From positions 1 through 9,151 of the forward strand of contig CAMTPD010000031.1 of the NCBI GenBank assembly GCA_947074265.1: 9,151 bases of DNA, written 5' to 3'. A program made the position numbers and the translations under genes. The DNA is from an uncultured Porphyromonadaceae bacterium. Its GTDB lineage: Bacteria; Bacteroidota; Bacteroidia; Bacteroidales; CAMTPD01. The notes below the pieces were generated by a model, which had not been told where the DNA came from, did not search any database, and saw nothing but the letters and a program-made list of their open reading frames with translations. Position 1 is the first letter of the stretch, and each line of letters starts with the position of its first letter. Shown one piece after another: positions 1 through 6,744 of this stretch.

Positions 1-133
1 GTGGTTCGCCACGTTTTGTGCCGCGACCTTGTACTTCTTCCCAAAAAGTAAAGCCTCGGATATTCATTTTGTCCATCATCTCAATCAAACGGTCTTTGTA
101 TGCTTGATTGAAAGGTATAAATATTGCTTTCAT
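1..133 (-). CDS. PII-like small protein, 3' end cut by window edge
   Basis: This is the start of a gene running off the left edge: ATG at 133-131, then 44 complete codons. The protein begins MKAIFIPFNQAY and continues through a GFTFWEEVQGRGT segment to GEP. I recognise this from memory as the N-terminus of small PII-like (ferredoxin-like fold) proteins of Bacteroidetes, usually about 100 residues and often annotated hypothetical or P-II family regulator. The first beta strand (residues 2-7), the helix (about 9-23) and a glycine-rich stretch (36-42) where a PII T-loop would begin fit that fold. It follows the RND pump gene on the same strand with a 63-bp gap, so it is probably in the operon and may act as a sensor or modulator of the pump. 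The ligand cannot be told. No Shine-Dalgarno site is visible. The start is well supported; the family call is moderate because most of the protein is missing. Confidence 0.72.
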   Translation of the reverse strand, partial: MKAIFIPFNQAYKDRLIEMMDKMNIRGFTFWEEVQGRGTKRGEP

Positions 134-162
134 ATTCTATTGTTTCTATTTCGTATATATGT

Positions 163-189
163 ATCCGGCTGTCGTAAAGACAACCGGAT
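163..189 (-). promoter_or_regulatory. Intergenic stem-loop between pump and PII-like gene
   Basis: Arms 163-173 and 179-189 pair over 10 of 11 positions (one mismatch at 169/183) around a 5-nt loop. The outer ATCCGG/CCGGAT arm is perfect. It begins 8 nt after the pump stop codon and ends about 30 nt before the PII-like start. On the minus-strand transcript it is followed by ACATATATACG rather than a U-tract, so it is not a classical intrinsic terminator. It may be a weak terminator, a processing site or an mRNA 3'-end stabiliser that separates expression of the pump from the downstream gene. Confidence 0.5.
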
Positions 190-196
190 TTATAAT

Positions 197-3100
197 TTAA
201 GCTTGTCCTTTGTCGCGTTTTGCATACATCTTTTCGAGTTTTCTACGTTGTAGTACTACCCCATTGCGACCAAATACTGCATACAATACCGGTACGATAA
301 TCAATGTAATGATGGTAGAAAAACTCAAACCGCCAATAATGGCAATACCCATGTTGCGCCACATTTCGGAACCTTGACCTGTACCGATTGCCAACGGAAT
401 CATACCGAGTACGGTTGTTGCCGTAGTCATCAATACCGGACGCAAACGAGAACGACCACCATTTACCACAGCCGTGATAATAGACATACCACGCTCGCGA
501 TTCAGATTCACATAGTCGATCAGTACGATACCGTTTTTCACCACAATACCTACAAGCATTACGGCTCCGATAAGTCCCATCAAGTCGAGCGGTTGTTTTG
601 CAATTAACAATGCCAACACAACGCCCGAGAATCCGAACGGTAGCGAGGTCATGATGATAAACGGATAACTAAACGACTCAAACTGTGCTGCCATCACAAT
701 GTATACCAACATGATACAAAGCATCAACAAAAGGAACATATCGTTGAACGACTCTTGCTGATCTTCGTAAGAACCTGCAATCGACATGCTCACTCCGGAA
801 GGAACATCCAGCTTCTTGATTTGTGTTTTCAGCTGATCTACCACTTCACTCAAAGCGGCTCCATATACTTCTCCTTTTACGGTAACAACACGTTCGCGGT
901 CTTGACGTTCGATAACCGGAAGGTTGAAGCGTTCTACAATGGTTCCCAATTCACGCACGCGAATCGGATTGCCCGCAGGTGTGTACACAAGGATGTTTTC
1001 AATGTCTTCGAGCGACTGACGGTGTGCATCGTCATAGCGCACTACGATATCGTATTCGTCGCCATCTTCACGATATTTCGATGTATAAGCTCCGTTGATA
1101 CGATTACGCACATAGTTGGCCACTGTTGCAGAATTGAGTCCGTTCAAAGCCAACTTCTCGCGATCGAAATCAATCTGATATTCTACTTTATAGTCTTCTC
1201 GGCTGATTTGTATATCGCGAAGTCCTTTTACGTTTGTTTCGATCAAACGTTTTAAGTCATTCGCTACTTTGTCGGTCTTCTCTAGATCGTAGCCGTAGAT
1301 TTCTACATCTACCGTACTAGCTCCGGTTCCCATTCCGCCACCACCACCGGGCTTCACTTCGAAACGTTTTAGCTCCGGAATGTTTGCTAAGTCGTGACGC
1401 AACTCGTCTGATATAAGGAAAATAGAACGATCTCGTTCATTTGCCGGAGTTGCTTTCATACGGAATGAGATCAGATTATCAGAGTTGTTTTGTGTTGCCT
1501 GATATGCATCGTCATCGTCGGCTTGCCCTACCGTATAGGTAATGGTTTCCAGCTCCGGATATTTCTGCTTCATAATCTCGGTTATGTTGAATGCCACCTT
1601 TCGAGACAATTCTACACGAGCACCGGCCGGAAGTTCTACCGTCATTGCAATCTGGTCGTTATCTGCCGCAGCAAGAAACTCCGTTTTTACGTCTTTAGCT
1701 AGAAATAATGTTCCCAAAAAGATAAACAGACAGAACAACATCGAAGAAATACGGTGACGCACTGCGAAGTTGAGTAATCGAGCGTACGATTTATCAAGCC
1801 AGTCGAGGAATTTCTCGATTGGAGCGTACATGATACGGAATACTTTCCCTTGCTTCGGATCATTCTTCAACAATTGAGAACATAACATCGGTGTCAATGT
1901 CAAGGCTACAAGTGTAGACAATGATACTACAATCGTTACTGTCCATCCCAACTGTTTGAACATCACACCGGCAAGACCGGTGACCAATGTAAGCGGGAAG
2001 AACACCGCAACAATAGTAAGTGTAGACGCTACTACCGCTACCGCTACTTCATTGGTTGCATAAATGGCTGCTTCTTTCGGCGTACTGCCTCGCTCTATGT
2101 GTTTCGTTATATTTTCGAGTACTACAATGGCATCATCTACTACCATACCAATGGCTATAGACAAGGAACTCAAGGATATGATATTCAGTGTTCCTCCTGT
2201 TGCCATCAGATAGATAAAGGATCCGATCAACGACATCGGCACGGTAAGAATAATGATAAACGTAGCTCTCCAACGACCAAGGAAGAAGATAACTACAACG
2301 ATAACGAAGAGTCCGGCATACATTACCGAATCCACAAGACTGGTAATAGAGGCTTCGATAAATTCCGAAGTATCCATTACAACCCCCAATTGAATATCGG
2401 GCGGAAGTGATGCTTGCAATTCTGGGATCTTCTTACGTACTTGCTCGGCAATGTCTACGGTATTGGATCCCGATTGTTTTTGCACAACAATACTTGCTCC
2501 TTGAATACCGTTGGTAAACGATTCTTGAGCTTTTTCTTCCGTTGCATCAATTACTTTTGCTACATCTTTCAAGTAAACATTGCGGCCTTTGTCACTACCA
2601 ACAACAATGTTGTTTAGCTGATCGCTATCCTTAAACTCACCCTCTACACGAAGTGAATAGGTTTCGGTACCGATATCGAAGCTACCTGCAGGGATATTCA
2701 TGTTCTCCTTTGCGATCACATCGGCTATTTTCTCAATAGTCAAGTTATAAGCCTCTAACTTATCGGGCGAAACATAGACTTGTATTTGTCGTTTCGGTGC
2801 GCCCGAAATAGAAACGGCTCCTACTCCGTTGATACGATTGAGCGGACTTACAACCTTTTCGTCTAGAATCTTATACAGTGCATTCACACTCTCTGTTGCC
2901 GTAGCCGACAATATGATTACCGGAATCATATCGGTACTTAACTTAAAGATGATTGGTTGGTCTACTCCGTCGGGGAGTGCTCCTTTCACCATATCAATCT
3001 TATCGCGCACATCACTTGTAGCAACGTTAATGTCTGTTCCATATTCAAACTCTAACGTTACGAGCGAAATGTTTTCTTTCGACTTCGAGGTGAGCTTTTT

Positions 3101-3331
3101 CAAATCATCGACCGTATTGAGCATGTTCTCGAGTGGTCGGGTCACGTTTGTTTCAACGTCGGATGCACTGGCACCACGGTAATTGGTGATTACCGTAATT
3201 TGGTTCATCTCAATATCGGGATAGAGGTCTACCGCCAGACGCGTATAGGAAAATAACCCCACTACCATGATTCCGATAAAGATCAGAAGTGTAGAGATGG
3301 GTTTCTTTACCGCGGTTTCGTATATTCTCAT
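197..3331 (-). CDS. RND efflux pump inner-membrane permease (HAE1/AcrB-like)
   Basis: The 1044-residue protein has the usual AcrB-family length. It should form a trimer in the inner membrane that exports substrates in exchange for protons. TM1 lies at about residues 11-30. A first porter half (about 31-333) is followed by TM2-6 (about 335-485), TM7 (about 530-546), a second porter half (about 547-862) and TM8-12 (about 865-1020). The proton-relay residues are present: the Asp pair D399-D400 in GMVVDDAIVVLENI, and K932 in VGIVVKNGIVLIDY, matching D407/D408 and K940 of AcrB. Odd points are a glycine run at 662-666 in the second porter half and a DDDD run at 605-608. The ATG at 3331 begins the conserved N-terminal amphipathic segment MRIYETAVKKP, so the start is secure. 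The adaptor gene lies 61 bp upstream. Multidrug-type substrates are likely by family, but the actual substrate cannot be read; nothing points clearly to metals. Confidence 0.96.
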   Translation of the reverse strand: MRIYETAVKKPISTLLIFIGIMVVGLFSYTRLAVDLYPDIEMNQITVITNYRGASASDVETNVTRPLENMLNTVDDLKKLTSKSKENISLVTLEFEYGTDINVATSDVRDKIDMVKGALPDGVDQPIIFKLSTDMIPVIILSATATESVNALYKILDEKVVSPLNRINGVGAVSISGAPKRQIQVYVSPDKLEAYNLTIEKIADVIAKENMNIPAGSFDIGTETYSLRVEGEFKDSDQLNNIVVGSDKGRNVYLKDVAKVIDATEEKAQESFTNGIQGASIVVQKQSGSNTVDIAEQVRKKIPELQASLPPDIQLGVVMDTSEFIEASITSLVDSVMYAGLFVIVVVIFFLGRWRATFIIILTVPMSLIGSFIYLMATGGTLNIISLSSLSIAIGMVVDDAIVVLENITKHIERGSTPKEAAIYATNEVAVAVVASTLTIVAVFFPLTLVTGLAGVMFKQLGWTVTIVVSLSTLVALTLTPMLCSQLLKNDPKQGKVFRIMYAPIEKFLDWLDKSYARLLNFAVRHRISSMLFCLFIFLGTLFLAKDVKTEFLAAADNDQIAMTVELPAGARVELSRKVAFNITEIMKQKYPELETITYTVGQADDDDAYQATQNNSDNLISFRMKATPANERDRSIFLISDELRHDLANIPELKRFEVKPGGGGGMGTGASTVDVEIYGYDLEKTDKVANDLKRLIETNVKGLRDIQISREDYKVEYQIDFDREKLALNGLNSATVANYVRNRINGAYTSKYREDGDEYDIVVRYDDAHRQSLEDIENILVYTPAGNPIRVRELGTIVERFNLPVIERQDRERVVTVKGEVYGAALSEVVDQLKTQIKKLDVPSGVSMSIAGSYEDQQESFNDMFLLLMLCIMLVYIVMAAQFESFSYPFIIMTSLPFGFSGVVLALLIAKQPLDLMGLIGAVMLVGIVVKNGIVLIDYVNLNRERGMSIITAVVNGGRSRLRPVLMTTATTVLGMIPLAIGTGQGSEMWRNMGIAIIGGLSFSTIITLIIVPVLYAVFGRNGVVLQRRKLEKMYAKRDKGQA

Positions 3332-3392
3332 AGATTATCTTGCGATTTTTATTATTGATTTAATCGATAATTAAAGACGAATTATTCGATGA

Positions 3393-4451
3393 TTACTGGT
3401 TAAATTCTTTTGTCATTGCTTCTTCGCCAACTATCTCTACCGGTGTTCCGCTTACTAGACGTGACTGACCTGCAATAACAACTTCTGCTCCCGGCTTCAC
3501 TCCTGAAATCAATTCGTAAGTACCACCCAAGCGTTGTCCTAACTCTACTTTTGTATATACGGCTTTGCCATCTTCCACGATGTAAACAAAGCGATCGTTT
3601 GATCCCGGTTGTTTTACGATTGCGTTGTCTGGCAATACTACGCGGTTTTCTTTTCCAAAGTTGAACGTTACGCGGGCAAACATTCCCGGACGCACACGCA
3701 AGCTTTTGTTAGCTATCGTTATCTCTACGGTAAATGTATGTGTTGCCGCATCGATAACAGGATAGATCTTACTTACTTTTCCTTCAAATATTTCATTTCC
3801 ATATACATCTAGTCTTACTTCTACTTTCATTCCATTTTTTACTTTTGAATAGAATGATTCTGAAACGTTGACCAAAGCTTTTACAGGATTCATTTGTTGC
3901 ACGGTAAGTACGGGTTGTTGTGCATACACGTCTCCTTCATCGTAGTTTTTTGCTGTAACGATTCCACTAATCGGACTCACTAGCTGTGTATCGTCCTTGA
4001 TACGTTGCACGGTTTGCTTGGCAACATCGTACTGTAGTTTTATCTGATCGAGCTGTTGTTGCGATGCACCACCTACTTCAAACAAGTCTTTGATACGCTG
4101 GTAATCTTTCTGATAATTGAGCAATTGTGCTTCTTGTTGTGCCAAGTTGGTGGCATCCATATCGACAAGCTTTTGACCTTTTGCCACATTGCTACCCACG
4201 TCTACGTATATTTTCTTAATACGCATCGGTGTAGATGGCGAAATGTGATTCACAACATCGGCTTCGATTGTTGCAGTGAATGTGCTTAATTGATCGACTT
4301 CTTGCTCTGAAGCTTTCTCGACTTTCACTTTTACTATATCTTCTGTAGTCTCTTCTTTTGCTTGTGTTTCTTTTTGTTCTTTCGAACTGCATGATGCAAA
4401 AAGAATTAGAGAAGCGAGCATGATTTGAGATAAAAATCCTTTCGTTGTCAT
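3393..4451 (-). CDS. RND efflux periplasmic adaptor lipoprotein (membrane fusion protein)
   Basis: The 352-residue adaptor should link the inner-membrane pump to the outer-membrane channel. I chose ATG 4451 because it gives a lipoprotein signal: MTTKGF, a hydrophobic core, then FASC with Cys21 as the lipidated residue, followed by a charged linker rich in Lys and Glu (24-40). The order is that of the HlyD/AcrA family: a first membrane-proximal and lipoyl half (about 55-100, with VDVGSNVAKGQKLVDMDA), an alpha-helical hairpin (about 101-155, Gln-rich), the second lipoyl half (about 156-185, VSPISGIVTAKNYDEGD), a beta-barrel (about 188-265, with VRPGMFARV) and a C-terminal proximal domain (about 270-340). 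It sits 38 bp after the channel gene and 61 bp before the pump gene. An in-frame ATG at 4583 exists but would overlap the channel gene and bury the lipoprotein signal. Confidence 0.94.
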   Translation of the reverse strand: MTTKGFLSQIMLASLILFASCSSKEQKETQAKEETTEDIVKVKVEKASEQEVDQLSTFTATIEADVVNHISPSTPMRIKKIYVDVGSNVAKGQKLVDMDATNLAQQEAQLLNYQKDYQRIKDLFEVGGASQQQLDQIKLQYDVAKQTVQRIKDDTQLVSPISGIVTAKNYDEGDVYAQQPVLTVQQMNPVKALVNVSESFYSKVKNGMKVEVRLDVYGNEIFEGKVSKIYPVIDAATHTFTVEITIANKSLRVRPGMFARVTFNFGKENRVVLPDNAIVKQPGSNDRFVYIVEDGKAVYTKVELGQRLGGTYELISGVKPGAEVVIAGQSRLVSGTPVEIVGEEAMTKEFNQ

Positions 4452-4489
4452 ATTGAATTGATTCGCGTTGTTTCTTTTGTTTGGATAAC

Positions 4490-5911
4490 TTATTTTGTTT
4501 TGCCTTTGTACTCCATTTGTTGCTGGTAGGTATCTGAGGCTTTGCCAATTGTTTTTTCGAATCCGGCTTTGGCAACCAAGCAATCGTATATAGATTGATT
4601 GTATTGCAGGCGTGATTGTGTTAAAGCAAGATCGGCATCATTGAGCTCTAACAGTGTTGCCATACCGGTATTGTATCTTTTCTCTGCAATCAAATAACCT
4701 TTTTCGGCCTGTGCTACTGCTTGCTGATTGGATTGTACTTGCTCTACACTTTTTATCATATTATCTCTATAGTTGCGAATTGCTACGCTCAAATTGCGAT
4801 ATAAGTCGTCGCGTTGCAACTTCAACTGATTCATAGATACCTTCGTTTGTTTTGCCGAATAATAACGACTACCTCCTGTGAAAATAGGTATGCTCAATGA
4901 AAGTCCTACTACAGAATATGGGTTCCATTGGTATTGACTAAACTTGAAATCATTATTCATCGCCATCCATTGATAGGATGCTGTAGCTGCAAGGGTTGGA
5001 GAGAATTGTAGTTTTTGCATTTTCAAAGTTTCGCTCAATTGCTTTGATTGAATATCGAGCTTCTTTAATTCTGTATTCTCCTTTAATGATGTATCTGAAA
5101 GCATCAACTCTTGAAACATTTCTGACTGATAATCGTTTAATAAACCATCGCATGCAATTGGCTGCTCTAAGTCTATTCCCAACAATGCTTTTAATTGCAA
5201 CTCTGCCAACGTTACAGCATTCTTCGACTGCACTACATTGGGAAAGATGTTACGCTTTTGCACATCGGCGCGAATCAAATCAAATTCGGCTACTAGCCCT
5301 TTTTCATATTTTCGCTTGATGTCGTTGTAATTGAAGTCTGCATTATCGTAACTCTGTTGAAATACTAGATATGAGTCTTGCGCCAATAATATTGCATAGA
5401 ATGCTTTGCGCACTTCCTCGACCATTGAGATCTTTGATCCGCGTGCAGACTCTAAAGCCATCTCGACATCTAGGCTCGATAGCGTAATTGTTTTCCACAA
5501 AGCAGGAGCAACAATTGGCAACGATGCGGTAAAGCCGGCAGTCCAGTTATTGCTTCGCCCTACCGGAATACCCGTTTTACTATCCGGTATATCTGTTTGT
5601 GTACTATCGCCCGGTGCTCCAAATGCTCCGTCGAAATACATCATTTGCCTTTTCAAGGTTCTATTGTATTGTGCTGTTGCGTCGATAGTTGGAAACAAAG
5701 CTCCGATAGACTTACGTTTCTCGTATACCTTCTTCTCAATTTCCATATCAGCCACTTGTACTGTCGGATTTTCAGACAACGCAATTGTTACTGCATCATC
5801 TACACTCAATCGCAACGTATCAGTTTGTGCTTGTACCGATTGAGTCGCAATCAATCCGGTTAAGCTAAGTACTGACAGCCAAAAGCTTTGAAAGATCTTT
5901 TGTTTTATCAT
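4490..5911 (-). CDS. TolC-family outer-membrane efflux channel
   Basis: The 473-residue protein is of normal length for an outer-membrane efflux protein. A Sec signal peptide (residues 1-28, hydrophobic 10-22, likely cut after VQA) shows export; there is no lipobox, so unlike the OprM branch it is not acylated. Two structural repeats of the family are visible. The first starts with LSVDDAVTIALSENP (35-49) and includes KYEKGLVAEFDLIRADVQ (201-218). The second starts near 278 and includes KRYNTGMATLLELNDADLAL (411-430). LSIPIFTGG (339-347) is the usual strand entering the second half. It should form a trimeric barrel with a periplasmic helical tunnel that docks on the adaptor. It begins only 9 bp after the tetR stop, so the two are almost certainly cotranscribed. 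No clear Shine-Dalgarno site precedes it. Confidence 0.95.
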   Translation of the reverse strand: MIKQKIFQSFWLSVLSLTGLIATQSVQAQTDTLRLSVDDAVTIALSENPTVQVADMEIEKKVYEKRKSIGALFPTIDATAQYNRTLKRQMMYFDGAFGAPGDSTQTDIPDSKTGIPVGRSNNWTAGFTASLPIVAPALWKTITLSSLDVEMALESARGSKISMVEEVRKAFYAILLAQDSYLVFQQSYDNADFNYNDIKRKYEKGLVAEFDLIRADVQKRNIFPNVVQSKNAVTLAELQLKALLGIDLEQPIACDGLLNDYQSEMFQELMLSDTSLKENTELKKLDIQSKQLSETLKMQKLQFSPTLAATASYQWMAMNNDFKFSQYQWNPYSVVGLSLSIPIFTGGSRYYSAKQTKVSMNQLKLQRDDLYRNLSVAIRNYRDNMIKSVEQVQSNQQAVAQAEKGYLIAEKRYNTGMATLLELNDADLALTQSRLQYNQSIYDCLVAKAGFEKTIGKASDTYQQQMEYKGKTK

Positions 5912-5920
5912 ATCTGTTAT

Positions 5921-6529
5921 CTATTTGTCTCTATTAAAATTAAAGCTATCTATTAATTCAATTCCTTTTTTAGTCGAAATCCCTCGCAGGAAGTTTATAA
6001 TAATCGCTCGCATATAATCTAGTATTGTATATTTATCGAGCTGAAAGTGGTCTGTTTCAAACAATAGCATAAACTGGGCTTGTAGTAAACCAACTACAAT
6101 CTCTATGTTTACGTCGTCTCTAATAAGACCATCTTTCTGTCCTTCGGCCAACAATTCGTTGTAGCGTATAGCACATGCTTGCGAATGATTTTCAAATAAT
6201 ACATATGCTTTGGGGTAAAACTTCTTTATTTCATTAATAGCATTTCTGTTTACTCCTTTGAACTCCTGAAATTGCTGTCTGTACAACAATAGCAGACCTT
6301 CTATAACATTTTCAGCCGAAGCAAAATGCTCTTCTGATCTTACACCACCATCCTCTAGGGCTTTCTCTACACATTTGCTTACCAATTCGTCTTTGTCCTT
6401 GAATTGCTCATACAGCGTTCGTTTCGATATACCCAAATCTTTGGCTACATCTGCCATTGTCACGCTTTTAACTCCTTCACGGAAAAACAATTCGGCAGCT
6501 TTATCTAATATTCGATCTCTTAGCTCCAT
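5921..6529 (-). CDS. TetR/AcrR-family transcriptional repressor of the efflux operon
   Basis: The 202-residue length is normal for TetR regulators. The N-terminal DNA-binding domain is clear: helix 1 RDRILDKAAELFFREGV (4-20), then the helix-turn-helix at about 24-43 (VTMADVAKDLGISKRTLYEQF) and the typical FKDKDELV continuation (43-50). Residues about 65-195 form the variable helical ligand-binding and dimerisation domain, for which no ligand can be named. It is the first gene of the transcription unit and ends 9 bp before the channel gene, so a pump substrate probably relieves repression of both pump and regulator. The ATG at 6529 puts the start right before the DNA-binding helix and very close to the predicted transcription start. 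Two palindromes upstream are candidate operators. An effect on the divergent maeB gene is possible but unsupported beyond proximity. Confidence 0.93.
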   Translation of the reverse strand: MELRDRILDKAAELFFREGVKSVTMADVAKDLGISKRTLYEQFKDKDELVSKCVEKALEDGGVRSEEHFASAENVIEGLLLLYRQQFQEFKGVNRNAINEIKKFYPKAYVLFENHSQACAIRYNELLAEGQKDGLIRDDVNIEIVVGLLQAQFMLLFETDHFQLDKYTILDYMRAIIINFLRGISTKKGIELIDSFNFNRDK

Positions 6530-6548
6530 TCTTATGAATTATGTGATG

Positions 6549-6579
6549 CAAATGTAAACAGAAAACCCAAAAAACCAAA
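6549..6579 (-). promoter_or_regulatory. Bacteroidetes-type promoter of the tetR-efflux operon
   Basis: Read on the minus strand, TTTG (6579-6576), 19 bp, then TACATTTG (6556-6549) matches the Bacteroidetes housekeeping consensus TTTG and TAnnTTTG, with spacing of about 19-21 bp. The inferred transcription start is near 6540-6545, which leaves a leader of only about 12-16 nt before the tetR ATG. The -33 box lies inside the palindrome at 6571-6587. Confidence 0.72.
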
Positions 6580-6587
6580 CTGGTTTT
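6571..6587. promoter_or_regulatory. Palindrome over the -33 box, candidate TetR operator
   Basis: AAAACCA-AAC-TGGTTTT is a perfect 7-bp inverted repeat with a 3-bp centre. It covers the -33 box of the efflux promoter, a place where a bound TetR dimer would block RNA polymerase. The assignment to this repressor is inferred from position and symmetry. A neighbouring inverted pair, ACTGG (6579-6583) and CCAGT (6594-6598), overlaps it and could instead be the recognised site. Confidence 0.5.
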
Positions 6588-6590
6588 CAT

Positions 6591-6646
6591 ATTCCAGTGT
6601 TAACATAGTTGAAAACTATTAATGGATAGGCAATATCAATTCCAGT
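6591..6646. repeat. Direct octamer repeat ATTCCAGT in the divergent region
   Basis: ATTCCAGT occurs at 6591-6598 and again at 6639-6646, 48 bp apart. CCAGTT at 6642-6647 is also the reverse complement of AACTGG at 6578-6583, so the same core appears three times in the 215-bp intergenic region. It may be a regulator half-site; chance in AT-rich DNA is not excluded. Confidence 0.4.
6605..6619. promoter_or_regulatory. Second palindrome in the divergent region, candidate operator
   Basis: ATAGTT-GAA-AACTAT is a perfect 6-bp inverted repeat with a 3-bp centre. Its centre (6612) is 33 bp from that of the palindrome at 6571-6587, about three helical turns. The half-sites differ from the first palindrome (AACTAT against TGGTTTT), so a shared regulator is uncertain. 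It lies between the two divergent promoters. Confidence 0.4.
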
Positions 6647-6684
6647 TTTTCACACTCATAAGGTATCTAATTAATAAAATTCAC

Positions 6685-6692
6685 TACATTTG
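6685..6692 (+). promoter_or_regulatory. -7-like box for maeB
   Basis: TACATTTG matches the Bacteroidetes -7 consensus TAnnTTTG and is identical to the box of the divergent efflux promoter. It would give a start near 6698 and a leader of about 45 nt before the maeB ATG. No TTTG is present at the expected -33 distance (around 6662-6665), so the promoter may be weak or activator-assisted. Confidence 0.5.
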
Positions 6693-6744
6693 CCCATCTT
6701 TTAAACTAAGTACAAATATACTTTGACTTAAAACAACAATCAAT

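Noticed and set aside
755..1255. 166-codon plus-strand reading frame inside the pump gene
   Set aside because: It lies antisense to a conserved RND domain, is rich in Cys, His and Phe as antisense shadows often are, and has no promoter or leader.
3332..3392. Internal promoter or operator between adaptor and pump genes
   Set aside because: The gap is AT-rich with an ATCGAT core and loose repeats, but I found no TTTG/TAnnTTTG pair and no convincing palindrome.
197..4451. Heavy-metal (CusA/CzcA) efflux system
   Set aside because: The permease aligns better with the HAE1 drug-type family, and the adaptor lacks an evident Met- or His-rich metal-binding stretch. The linked PII-like protein leaves a small doubt.
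4216..4575. 119-codon minus-strand reading frame overlapping channel and adaptor genes
   Set aside because: It is a Lys/Arg/Ser-rich frame-shifted shadow of two well-supported genes and resembles no known family.
4452..4583. Upstream in-frame start extending the adaptor by 44 residues
   Set aside because: The extension overlaps the channel gene and is a charged, low-hydrophobicity stretch. Starting at 4451 gives a proper lipoprotein signal ending in FASC.
5406..5843. 145-codon plus-strand reading frame inside the channel gene
   Set aside because: It is antisense to the signal peptide and first repeat of a clear TolC-family protein, with no independent support.
6718..6726. Second maeB -7 box (TATACTTTG)
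   Set aside because: It has three bases rather than two between TA and TTTG and lies only 18 bp before the start codon, so the box at 6685-6692 is the better candidate.
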